Shown piece after piece: positions 23,354 to 35,600 of a stretch of 64,000 nt of DNA. The DNA is from Hedera helix (lineage: Eukaryota > Streptophyta > Magnoliopsida > Apiales > Araliaceae). The stretch is from positions 25,899,221 through 25,963,220 of the forward strand of contig OX359282.1 of the NCBI GenBank assembly GCA_947179155.2, written 5' to 3'. Both the position numbers and the translations under genes were made by a program. Every line of letters begins with the position of its first letter. The stretch's first letter is position 1. The notes beneath the pieces are model-generated. The model was not told the DNA's origin, ran no database searches, and saw only the letters and a list, made by a program, of their open reading frames with translations.

Positions 23354-23843
23354 ATATATGTATGGATAAATCTAGGGACATAAAATTCAAATATAAAATT
23401 ATATCAACCATTAAAAAGTGGGGTATGTGACGAATTTTAATGTCATGTCTTATTTTTTAATAATTAAAATAAATATAATATTTAAATATTATATTTAGAT
23501 ATTGTGCTCTTGTAGTTATTCTATGTATATAGTATAATTTTATGGGTCTAGATTTTTTTTTGGTAAGATTCTATTTAGGAGAGCTTTTGGGTCAACTAAA
23601 GCACTTATAAACTAAAAATAAAAATATAAAAATTCTTCCAACTTTTAACCCTCGGAAAATTATAAAAATAATTGAATACAAATATGATTTGATAGATTGA
23701 ATCCAAATTCTTCCAACTTTTAACCCTCGGAAAATTATTTTCCACACAAAAGAAATTCCATTAGAAACGAGAAGAGTCCTACAAAATGGCCACCAGTTGA
23801 TTTAGCACATTCTAGACTCTTCTAATGTGCATAACAATAAATA
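23354..23843. repeat. intergenic with a 31-bp direct repeat
   Basis: TTCTTCCAACTTTTAACCCT plus CGGAAAATTAT occurs twice, about 75 bp apart, near 23632 and 23708. Nothing else is recognised. Confidence 0.5.
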
Positions 23844-24094
23844 CTTCCACCCTTTTTTTATTTATTGTTTTAAAGGATGAATTTTTTTCTTTTTTACTTG
23901 TCATTTATAAATAAATTTTAAAAAATATTAATGACTTGATTTTCGATATTATTTTCACATTGTATTTTTTTTCTTTTTTAATGAATTTTAAAAAGATAAT
24001 ATTGAATTTTTTTTACTATTTGATCAATCAAATAAAATATTAATTATATATTTTTATTTTCTTCTTAAAACGTCTAGTAAAAAAAGGAATGGAG
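23844..24094. mobile_element. Stowaway-like MITE
   Basis: 251 bp, TA on both sides (23842-23843, 24095-24096). The left end CTTCCACCCTTTTTTTATTT and the reverse-complemented right end CTCCATTCCTTTTTTTACTA form an inverted repeat continuing to GTTTTAA. AT-rich and non-coding. Confidence 0.6.
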
Positions 24095-24096
24095 TA

Positions 24097-24553
24097 TATA
24101 ATCTGCTACCTCAATAATTTGTAAGTATTAAATAAGGATAAAGTTATACACATAACGATTAAACACTATATCAAATATTATATATATTTATATCATTAAA
24201 AATTAAGATATGATATTAATATTTAATATCATGTCTCACTTTTTAATAATATAAATAAATATAGTATTTAATGTAATATTTAATTATTATATATTTATAA
24301 TTATTCATTAAATAAATTATTTGTACGGAATATTTGGGAATAATGCCTTTAGTTCCTGATTCTTTGTGCTCAAAACACTAATCAAATTGCCAAGTTTTAG
24401 TATAATTTTGTCAAAGACTACAATATTATAATAGACCTTGCTTACGTACACTATTTTATTTGCCAACCTAATCAATCATTGTCTTTTCATATTGACCCAT
24501 TCCCACTTGGTAAATAATTCTTAAGAGGCATTGACCAACACCTAAGGCAGCTT
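24097..24553. other. AT-rich intergenic, nothing recognised
   Basis: No frame, repeat or RNA gene is supported here. Confidence 0.4.
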
Positions 24554-24688
24554 TGCTATGACGAGGAGGCTTTTAAAGCCAGCCAGCCGACATATATTTT
24601 ATTTAGTTTGTCTGTATTTACTGCTATGACGAGGAGGCTTTTAAAGCCAGCCAGCCGACATATATTTTATTTAGTTTGTCTGTATTTA
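24554..24688. repeat. 68-bp perfect tandem duplication
   Basis: Copies at 24554-24621 and 24622-24688 are identical apart from the last base. Each starts TGCTATGACGAGGAGG and ends GTCTGTATTTA. Identity in otherwise decayed DNA suggests a recent event. Confidence 0.95.
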
Positions 24689-25276
24689 AATTTGTTAGGA
24701 ACATCTTGAAATGTCTTTTTTGCAATAATTATTATTTTTTGTATGAAACTTTGAAAAAAATAATTTGCAACTCAATTTACTTGTATAAAAAATATAATGA
24801 TACGTGTAAGATCCAAACTTTTAATTAATAACTTTTTTTTTTGTCTTTGCATGCTATTCCAAACGGTAAGGCATTAAACTAATAAAAAGTTAAAGTCAAG
24901 GATAATATATGTAAATATAAAAAACAAAAATGAAGGCGTCAAAGAATATTCAATATCGTATGACAGATCGTAACAAATAATTATTGGTGGACCTTATAAC
25001 AAAATAATTGTCGAATACAAAAAAAATGACAAAATAACCGTTAATAAAAATTATTATCTAAAATATTATATTTAACTGTTAAAATACTAGGCAATAAAAG
25101 AATAGCAACACATAGTATCACTATAATATTTCACAGTATTAAATTAATAATTGTCATAGTAACAAAGATAATAATAAAAATTTAATCAAAAGTCACGAAT
25201 ACTGAAAAGTTAGGCAAGCTCATTAAATATGTTAGGGTAAAAAAATACTATGCATATAAATATTTGTAATACTAAT

Positions 25277-25685
25277 TGATAGAATTTGATCACACACGCA
25301 TACGATAATCAATAAAGAATCAACACAAGTATATACATGGTTCCTCAAGAATCAGGTACGTCCATAGGAGTGTAAAGCAGAGGCTATTTTATTGATGATG
25401 TCCCTTATATCCGGACTTTACAATTGAGAGTATTTATATCTATTATTTCTATTCCAACTCTAATACGCATTATAGTCTAAATATCTATAATGTCCTTATA
25501 ATACCGTATTATACCGCGGGGGGTGTAGCCTCCTGCACGCACCCCCCACCCCCCCAACAAAAATAAACCTTTGGGCCTTCGGCCCAGCCCGAACTATTAA
25601 ATTTGTGATGGACCAGTGTCTCGCTCCGCTTCACTCGGTACTGTCTTTTTCTGAGCTTTTCAATTATAAACCATAAGTTCTAACA
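25277..25685 (-). mobile_element. solo LTR, Copia-like, 409 bp, TSD CTAAT
   Basis: Starts TGATAGAATTTGATCACACA, ends AAGTTCTAACA, and is flanked by a perfect CTAAT duplication (25272-25276, 25686-25690). The uninterrupted sequence can be read in LTR-A copy 5. Size and the TGTTAGAA...TATCA ends (minus strand) suit Copia. A GC-rich run of G and C tracts lies at 25518-25556. Confidence 0.85.
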
Positions 25686-27299
25686 CTAATGCATACAATA
25701 ATAATAAGTATCAAATGGGACAAATTATAAAACACGAATCAAAACTAAATAATCAATAGAGATTAAGATGTGGAGAATAGGGAAAAATAAATGTGTCAGG
25801 TAGTTGATATAAGGGTTAAATGCTTAAAGACTTTTGTAGGAGTTTGGAATGGTTGGAATTGGATAGCTCCCATAAAAATAAATCAAAACCTATTGAGGAA
25901 AACATGAAGCATGTTGTGACACCCCCAAATCTGGGTCCACACAGTCCAAACTTGAGTAGTCAAAAGACTACAACAAAATTATTACAAAGTAGAACAGCGT
26001 TCAACAATACAGTGTATAATAATACACAACTAAGTCTTCACTATTATTATCACACTATTTTACAACGCGTGAAGACTACGACAGCTATCTCTCGGACTCT
26101 CGCCCTATTCCCCGGCTAGACCCAGCTACGTTCCCATCTCCTGTTGAAAAACAATGGAACAAAAGAAAGGGTGAGCTAAAATAGCCCAGTAAAGAATATC
26201 ATGACTAAGATAATGACGAATAAATTATCATTAGTCTTCAACAGTTGAGTTCTTGATAGAATACAATAAACTACAAGGTTTATATCAAAAACTGTAGTTA
26301 AATTCTTGAACAATGTTCAGATCAATAATAGCAGCGGAATGAGCAATCTATTAGAAGAATAATGCAGACTATAATGTCCACTCAGTTCTCTTTTTAGGAA
26401 AAAAATCATCAACTTTTATCATCTGAAATATCATTAGTCAAGATAATACAATTTCACAGTTCCTGATCATAATCATACAGATCAACAGTTCATCTTTGCA
26501 CTACGGGCCAAAGACATTTAATATAACACCAACGGTCATGATTATACCAGATTCAACCTTTGGTCATAATCATACCAAACAACAGTTCATCTTTGCACTA
26601 CGGGCCAAAGAGAACATTCACCACGTGCCATAAAAGACACCGAACAGATGTATCGCCATTAACCTATTATATCGCCTTTAACCTATCATCTGTTCAACAA
26701 TTATATCGCATATGTGCCCCCCGCCACAGATATTCACAACAACTTGATTTTGGATTATTAGAATGATATAAATGATGAACAGAAGAAACAGGATAAACAA
26801 TAAGTATCAGAAGTTTACTTTGTACAAATTCAAATAATGTCCAAATTGTCAACATGATGTGGAGTGAAATTCAAAAATGATATTCAAGATCCACAATTCA
26901 AAATAACGGTTACAGTTTAATAGAAAGGTTCACGTAAATAAGATGATTCAATTGAAATGATGGAGTGCATCTATTATGGAACATATAATATTTTCAGGAA
27001 TTAAAGAAGCAATACTTCCATAATAAGTTTCGATATAGGTGTATGAAGGAAAATAATATCCCTTACCGTAGCAAGTTTGATTAACAAAAAGTGAAGGAAA
27101 TTAATATCCGTTACCATAGTAAGTTTAAATAATGGAAGATGAAAAAGACGGTATCCCTTATGAGTATAAAGGAAAATAATATCACTTACGAATAGGAAAG
27201 AAAATGATATTATAAACGAATATGTAATAAAAGTGTCATGTGATAATTCGTGTAAACCAATTATTTCCACAAGAGACAAATAAGAAATGAATACAAAGA

Positions 27300-27575
27300 G
27301 TAATTCACCAAACATGCGGTAATCCGCGTAGTCAGGTTATTCTCTGAGATTAATAAGGAATGAATACGAAAGGTTATTCACCAACAGGCGGTAATCCACG
27401 CCGTAAGGTTATTCCCACAATTTAATAAAAATTGAATACGAAGAGTTATTCACCAAACAGGCGGTAATCCGCGCAGTAAGGTTATTCTCAGAGATTAATA
27501 AGTAATGAATACGAAAGGTTATTCACCAACAGGCGGTAATCCCCGCCGTAAGGTTATTCCCACAAATTAATATAT
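27300..27575. repeat. 73-bp tandem array in LTR-A copy 2 (4 units)
   Basis: Units of 72-73 bp with GGTTATTCACCAACAGGCGG start near 27300, 27373, 27446 and 27517. There is one unit more than in copy 1, so the array changes in number. Confidence 0.9.
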
Positions 27576-28718
27576 GGAAATAAATGGCACATCTTATGAG
27601 TAAGAAAGAAATTGTATTATTTTTAAGAATCAAATAATGATAATCCCTTACCTTAACACGTGATTGGATATTGATTTAAATGAGGTTGATTAACTTGAAT
27701 AATACACGTACACTTATAGATCTTCACAAATACACAAGATGACTTAATCACACTTAGAGAGAACTTACACAAGAAGTATTTAGAGAGAGAAAGAAAGAAC
27801 AAGTAAGGAAGTTTATGAAAAATCCTTAAGTTAATGCCTCTATTTATAGCCAAAAATCTTATCATAACCAAGATTTTCTAATTTCATCCAAACCGTTCAT
27901 TTCAAGATAATGTTTAATCCATACCATTCATTTCATCTTTTAAGATTTCTTTAATCTAAACCATTCATTTAAAGATCATCTTTTAATCTACATCATCCAT
28001 TTCAAATTCTATATTATCTTTAATATATACCATTCATTTCATTTTTTAAGATTTTCTTAATCTAAACCATTCATTTAAAGATCATCTTTTAATCTACACC
28101 ATCCTTTTCAAATTCTATATTATCTTTAATCTATACCCTTCATTTTATATCACCTAACTTTATATTATAAATAAATAACTTTATCAATTCAATTATTCAA
28201 CAATAATTCACACTTATTCATTATTATGACTAATTGTTATAAATACAGTGTAGTTGGCTCTCTGAGTTAGATATCAAGTCAATTAATTAATGAAATACAA
28301 CTGTTTAAATAACACCATAATAGAGATAACAATAATGCAGAAAACATGTAAAAGAAAGAATACGTTACTGTGTCATGACAATTATTGATTCAATAATGTG
28401 AATTACTGTGCATATGCTACTGTGACAATTATCAGTTTAATAATATGAATTATTGTGCATGTGACAATAAAGTCAAATATTGTACGATAACCACTTTATC
28501 AGTTTAATAATACGAAACACTGTGCAATACCGTGTGCTACTGTGCAATACCGTATGTTACTTGTAATACCGTATATTACTATTCTTTTACCACCGAATAT
28601 TTTAACAATTAAAAATGATAGTACCATTGACCATTTAAAAATTGTTTATGTTATTTTCTATATCCGACAATTATTCGTTGTGGGGTCCACCAATGATTGG
28701 TTCGTACGGCGCCGTCAT

Positions 28719-28776
28719 ACGAATATTCCCCGACATAACGAATATTCCCCGACAGAACGAATATTGTCCGACATAA
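28719..28776. repeat. U3 18-bp repeats of LTR-A copy 2
   Basis: Three units of CGAATATTCCCCGACAxAA follow a GGCGCCG word, as in copy 1 (15478-15545) and copy 3 (35251-35346). Confidence 0.8.
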
Positions 28777-30288
28777 TATAATTTGCACATAACATCATTA
28801 ACTTTTAACTTTATCAATTTAACCACTTACTATTTCATGAAAATATAAATGAAGAAAAAATTAAATTTTATATTTCATAAAATTCGGGGTCTTACACATG
28901 TGGTCAAAAGTGTAATTAATATTAGGTAGGCAAGTTGAAACCCTAAAAGGGGGATGACCTATAAAAGGGGGACTCAAGTAAAAGAATTACCCAGGTGAAT
29001 TTTTCCCCTAAAGTAATAGTTGTACAAATAGTGTGCACCGTAACTTATATATAGTAGTTACTAATTAAATTAGAAATATACATATAGGTAGATCAATTAC
29101 ATAAAAAGTAGAATCTAATCACGTGTCAAAGTAAGAAATATCATATTATTTCATCTCTTAATATTTAAACTTACTACGATAAAAAAAAAATCATGTTTGT
29201 TCTTCTCATAATATTAAATGGTGAATTTTTTTGAAATGACAATTCATTAAATTAATTTTCTTAATAGTTTATACTTCAACTAATATTTTGACCTGAACCT
29301 TCCTATTGAACTCTTACAGTTATATTTGAACTGTGAATTTTTGAACTATGAATACTTTGGACCTTAAACTTTCTCTTTGAACTATGAATATTTTAGACTG
29401 TTAAATATTTTTGTATCGTGAACTTTACTGTAAAATTTCCTACCTGTGAACCTTGTATATTATCCTTAAACTTGGACACATTCCAATATTTTGGACATCG
29501 AGTTGATAATTTAGACATTATTACATTATGGACAAATTACATTATTCCATAAACATAAATAAATTATCAATATCTAATGTTTATTCTTTAGTTTATTATT
29601 TTTATTACTTTTGTCCATTCTTTATATTAATTATTGTTTGTACTAATTATCAATACTCAAATTTTTGTGAATGTCTTTGGCTTGGGTGTAAAGGCAATAT
29701 GTTTGTTAGGTGTCTTTAGCCTGTATGACAAGAACACGTGGTAAAAGTTCTCTTTGTTTGGGTGCAAAGAGAAATTGTTGTTTAGCATGATCATAATCAT
29801 TGGTGTTATCAATGATGGAGTCCAAAAGATGAATTTTTAAATTAAAATAAAAAAAAATATACATTATTGTTTATTTGACTCTCCTAATGGATTGTTCACT
29901 CTACTGCAGTTATTTGTTAAAGGCCTATGATGTCTAATTTTTTCTAAATCTCTAATTTAATCATTGTTAAAGGCTGAAGATTATTTTACTTTCCGTTATC
30001 ATAGTTATGATATCCTTTACCCTATTTGAGCTTAATATTTTGAAATGAGAATATAACAGGGGCTAGAAGAGAGAACATGGGAATGGAGTGACGATTTGAT
30101 GTAGTCGTTTAAGTAGTCCTTACCAAGTATAAAATAGTATTGCAATAATTGTAATAAAGACTTTGTATGTGTATTTACTGTGCTATGCACGGTATCGTAG
30201 TAATTATAATTATGTGAGTTTATGTACGTGTTTTGTATTTTGGGTACTCAAATTGGATTGTATAAGTCCAAATTTGGGGGCGTCAATG

Positions 30289-30300
30289 TTGGTATCAGAG
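30289..30300 (+). other. primer-binding site, tRNA-iMet type
   Basis: TTGGTATCAGAG starts one base after the LTR-A copy E end. TGGTATCAGAG is complementary to the 3' end of plant initiator Met tRNA, the usual primer of many Ty1 and Ty3 elements. The following leader (to about 30400, with GTTATGATCTCTGG) matches the leader beside LTR-A copy 5. Confidence 0.85.
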
Positions 30301-31365
30301 TTTAGAGTTATGATCTCTGGTAAAAATTTGAAATTAAAACTAAGAAGGGAGAGACAAATAATTTCCTTAGTTAGTGTGTCTTACGTAGTTAAATTCCATT
30401 ATCTTATTTGGTACGTGAAGGGATTAAAAATAGTTTTGATGATAACAAAAATAATAAAAATAAAACAAAAATATTTACATTTTAAAAAATCAAAGTTACA
30501 ATCCTCTCTATAGGATTCATTTTTGCATTGCATTTATATATTACTTCTATATTATTATTTTTAAACTAAGAATTTTAATTTTCTTTATAAAAATACTTTA
30601 TTTTTTATAAATATTTTATCTCTATTTTCATTTAAACTATTTTAAAGATTTTACAAACTGATATAGACTTTATTTATGAATCATAACAATACAATTCCAT
30701 TGGTCAATAAAGTTTATTTCAAAAATTAAAATTTTCAAGGGCAACTAGTTTTGACTATAAATTATTTTATAAATATGTTTTTCTTACAAGTCCAAAAGGA
30801 ACTTAAAATTAGTATTTAGTGATAGGACTTAAAATCATTTGAAGAAAATTTTAAAAAAACATAAAATCCCCTTTTCATACATATTTCGGCTAAAAGGATT
30901 TGAACCTTTGAAAACTAACATGTCTTTTAAAAGAATATGTGACTTAGCAAAATTAAAGAAAAAAAGTTGGGGCACAAAAGTACAACTATTTCAATCTCTC
31001 TCTCCTTTACCAGACAAGTTACAAAATGAGTAAATCATGTGCTCAAATCTAAAAGGAAGAGATTTGTAAACTCATCCATTTTCTCTAAGTGCCTCTGCCA
31101 AATAGCCTTACTTTATGAAGTTAACTTTCTAATCCAATGTGGCAAGACAAATAGCAACTAAGAAATGACAAAGGAAATTAAAAAAAAAAATCTATTTTTT
31201 CCCCTTCTTATAGTGCCGGCAATGTGGGCTCTTCATTGAGACAAAAGAACTAAATTTTTGGCAAGACTAAAACTCATCCTAACCCTCCATTCCTAATTGG
31301 TTTGCTTATAAACCAAATTCATTCATTTTTCCCTAATCTAGCCAAAAGAGCAAGGAATTTAATTT

Positions 31366-31419
<54 letters not shown>

Positions 31420-32095
31420 GTACAGTCATATTGCTCTTATACACTAGTTATCACACACTTGATTATAATTTTTGTGCTAACCTTGCATTTTCTTATTTGT
31501 GTTTAATATTGTTATTATAATTATATTTATACATATTAAACGTTATAAAGCTCAAAACACTTATACTTCCAATCATTCATTTATTATGCTAATTCAAGTT
31601 ATGTATCACATACATTTATCATCTTTATAACTTGAATTGAATTAAAGCTTATATATCTATTAATCAGAGTTTTATACATAGTTCTTTTAAAGAAAGTGAA
31701 AAACAAGTTATTAATTGTTAAGTCGAGATGCATACCTATTTATACATAGGAATCTAGGCTCTACCTACTTGACTATTATGAACTATAGTCCTTTTAAGAA
31801 AAGTGATATAAGATAATTTTTCTTGAGATTAGATAACTCGACTATCCTTAGTGCAACCCTGTGTTATCTTTATCATTCTTGACTAAGAAATTATTGTTCA
31901 TTTGTGTATGAAATGATGATTCGTATATAGTCTTCTATTTGAGAGTGATAAAAAATATATATAAAACATCTAACTTATAAAGAGTCTACGATCATCTTTA
32001 CACCAAAGTGTTGATCCCAATTTATAAGAAGTATTATACATCAACCAAACTGATCATAACTTATTTATTGTGATCATTGGTTAAACTGTCGTATA
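30301..32095. other. remnant internal or unrelated DNA behind LTR-A copy E
   Basis: After about 100 bp of leader no gag or pol can be read. The rest is AT-rich with a TA microsatellite (31366-31416). The internal coding part has probably been lost or replaced. Confidence 0.4.
31366..31416. repeat. (TA)n microsatellite
   Basis: About 25 uninterrupted TA dinucleotides. Confidence 0.95.
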
Positions 32096-32346
32096 TCTTC
32101 TCCACTGTAGTAGCTTGTTAAAGGCTTATGATGTCTAGTTTTTTCTAAATCTCTAATTTAATCACTGTTCAAGCCTAAAGATAATTTTATTTTTGTTATC
32201 ATAGTCATGATATCCTTTACTAGCTATTGGAGCTCACTTTTTATTTTCTAATTCCTTTCAAGAAATGAGAATGTAATTAGGACTAGTATAGAGAACATAA
32301 GAATTGAGTGACGGTACAATATAGTCGTTGTAGCAGTTCTAACCAA
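32096..32346 (+). mobile_element. LTR-A fragment, plus orientation
   Basis: Matches 29890-30125 of copy E, from TTGTTAAAGGCTTATGATGT to GTTCTAACCAAG. It stops abruptly on both sides. It may be what remains of the 3' LTR belonging to copy E. Confidence 0.75.
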
Positions 32347-32608
32347 GTAAGTCAAGAAATATTTCTTATTTGAATATGCGGATGTCAAAATTCATTCATG
32401 TGGCAAATGCTTGAAAAATATTTCTCATTGAATAATTTTTGAAACTCCGCCCAAGATATACACTTCAAAAGAGTTTATAAATAACTTATCAGTTATAGCC
32501 TCATTTGATTTCCACATATGTTTGGATGTTACAGTAAAAGCTCTCCCCTAAATTATAGGTTTTAGCTTGTTAGTGTTAGCCTTAGGCGTTGCCACAACAG
32601 ATGGATTC

Positions 32609-35600
32609 TATGACGCCCCCAAATAGGGCCCTCCCCACCTAATTTAAGTCATCAAAAAAGTACAACAAAATTATTACAATACAATACAACAATACATTAC
32701 TCAGTGATACACAACTAAGTTTTCACTATTATTTTCACATTATTCTATAATATGGTGAAAATTAGTATAACAACTATCTCGGACCATCACTCAATTTCCC
32801 TTTTCTCCCCGCTAGTCCCGACTACACTCTCATTTCCTAAACAATTGAACAAAAAAAGAAAAGGTGAACTCAAATAGCCCAGTAAAGAATATCATGACCA
32901 AGATAATGACTGTGACACCCCCAAATCTGGGCCCACACAGCCCTAACTTGAGTTGTCAAAATACACCAATAACTATTACAATACAACGTACAACGAACCA
33001 CAATACAGTATTCAAATAATACACAACTAAGTCTTCATTATTATTGTCTCTTACAACTTATTAAGACTAATACAGCTACAACTCAGACCTCACTCCATCC
33101 CCCAACTAGACCCAGCTACTCTCTCATCTCCTATTAAATAATAATGAAATAAAAGGAAAGGGTGGGCTCAAATAACCCAGTAAAGAATATCATGTCTAAG
33201 ATAATGACGAATAAATTATCGTTAGCCTTCAACAGTTAAGTTCTTGATAGAATAATTTAAATAGCAAGTTTTAATTCAACAATTGCAGTTAAATTCTTAA
33301 ACAAAGTTCATATTAACAACTGCAGCAGAATAACAACCATTAGAAAAATCATATGGACAATGATGTCCACTCGCTTCTCTTTTTAAGAAAAACATCATCA
33401 ACTTTTATCATCTGAAACACCACTGGTCATGATAATACCAATTTACACCTGGTCATAATCATGCAAGTCAACAGTTCATCTTTGCACTACAGTCAAAGAT
33501 ATTCAAATATAACACCAACGGTCATGATCATACTAGTCTTCAGCCTTTCGTCATAATCATACCAAACAACAGTTCTTCTTTGCCTCAAGTCAAAAAGAAC
33601 TTTCACCACGTGCCATAAAAGACACATCACCGCTATATTGCCTTTATCCTATTATCTGTGCCCTAATCCACAGATATCCACAACAACTTGATTATGATTA
33701 TTAGAATAACAACAGTGATATAAATAATAAACAGAAGAAACAGAATAAATAATAAATATCGGAAGTTTTTAATTTTACTTTGTGCAGATTCAAATAATGT
33801 CTAAATTCTCAACATGATGTGGAGTGAAATTCAAAATGATATTCAAAATTCACAGTTCAAAAGAAATGTTCAGAAAAATAGGAATATTCAATTGAAATGA
33901 TATTAGATGAAACACAAACTGTTAAGGAACATATAATTATTTCAGGAAGTTTTACCGAACAATACTTACCATAGTAAGTTTAAGAGTATAAAAGAAATGA
34001 TATCCCTTACCGTAATAAGTTTGAATAATGGAAGATGGAAAAGATGGTATCCATTACCGTAGTAAGTATAAATAATAGAAGATGAAAGAAGATGATATTC
34101 CTTACCTTATCACGTGACTGAATATTGATAAAAATGAGGTTGGTCAACCTATATATTTATAATATAATTAGTAATTACCACAAATAAATTTCAAGGTGTA
34201 TAATAACTCATATATATATCAAAATTATTTATATAATATAAATTTTTGTAGTGTAAAATAATAACTTCAAAAATAATTTTTGAAATAATATTTCAAAATA
34301 AATCTTCTCAAAGAATAGTCTTATAAAGGAAGATTTGTGAATATCATGTGAAATAGGTATTTGTACAATTATTACTCTTTAATAAAATACTTACTTGAAA
34401 AAAAATTATGCATTCCATTTGGTTTACAAACACTTAAGATAACCTTACTATTCTTAGAGAAAACTCACAAAATACTTGTAGAAATTTTTTATGTTTTAGG
34501 TGTGATTTTTCTATTCAGCTGAGTAAACTATTTATAGGATAAAAGAAGGTACTGTGCACGGTAGGTGAGCTGGGGTGCTGCACGCCAGTGCTGAAAAATT
34601 CAGCAAAGGCTGTAGCAGCCTCCACCAACTCCTCCCAACGAATTCACATTTTTCATTCTTCATATGGGCCCCACAGAGGGTCCACATACTATTCACATAT
34701 AATAATAATTTTTTATTTTATTTTTATATTTATATATTTTTTTCTTCCTGTGGGTCCTACATAATGCTACAACAATAATTCACAAATAATGTAAGAATAC
34801 GTTACAGATTAATATTAATTTAATAATATAAATTACTGTATATTTGTTACTGTGACAATTATTAAGTTCAATAATTTTAAAATACAGTGCAATAACAATT
34901 ATTGGTTCAATGATATAAAATACAGTGTAATGACAATTATTGAATCAATAATGCAAAATACTGTGTAACAACAATTATTGATGAATACTGTGCAATAACC
35001 ATGTTATTAGATCAATAATATGAGATACTGTGCAATACCGTGTGTTACTGTAGAATACTGTGTGCTATAGTAAAATACCAAAAAATACTGTATGCTACTA
35101 TTCTTTTATCACCAGTATTTTAACAGTTAAAAGTGATAACACCGTTGACTATTTTTATTTAAAAAGATTATTTCTGTCGTTTTCTATATCCGACAATATT
35201 CCGTTGTGGGGTCCACCAATGATTGGTTTTTTCGGCGCTGTCGTACGACCCAAATATTTCCCGACAAAACGAATATTCCCCGACAAAATGAATATTTCCC
35301 GACAAAATAAATATTCCCTGACAAAACGAATATTATCCGACAAAATAAAATTTGCACATAACATCCTTAACTTTTAACTTTGTCAATTTAACCACTTACT
35401 GTTTCAGGAAAAATATATATGAAGAAAAATTAAATTTTATATTTTATAAAATTTGGGGTCTTACAATAATGAATAAATTATCATTAGCATTCAACAGTTG
35501 GGTTCTTGATAGTATAATATAAACAACAAGCTTTAAATCAACAACCGCAGTTAAGTTCTTGAAAAAAGTTTAGATCAACAACTGCAACGGAATAACAACC

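Larger units (their letters stand above)
25915..28896 (-). mobile_element. LTR-A copy 2: solo LTR, 2,982 bp, TSD CATGT
   Basis: Plus-strand ends are TGTGACACCCCC and GGGGTCTTACA, flanked by a perfect CATGT duplication (25910-25914, 28897-28901). It is the copy closest to copy 1, sharing the 73-bp array, U3 repeats and TATA box (27840-27849). It is inserted in the opposite orientation into LTR-A copy E of its own family; joining the flanks restores the copy-5-like sequence AAACATGAAGCATGTGGT. Confidence 0.93.
24805..30287 (+). mobile_element. LTR-A copy E: 5' LTR in plus orientation, split by two insertions
   Basis: Begins TGTAAGATCCAAACTTTTAA and ends GGGGGCGTCAAT, directly before a primer site. 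Its pieces match, in order, the reverse complement of LTR-A copy 5 (41465 down to 38749): 24805-25276, 25686-25914 and 28897-30287. A Copia solo LTR (25277-25685) and LTR-A copy 2 (25915-28896, opposite orientation) interrupt it. Without them it is about 2.1 kb. Frames inside it are not genes. Confidence 0.85.

Noticed and set aside
30163..30513. 116-codon plus-strand frame
   Set aside because: It spans the LTR-A copy E end, the primer site and the leader, none of which is coding.
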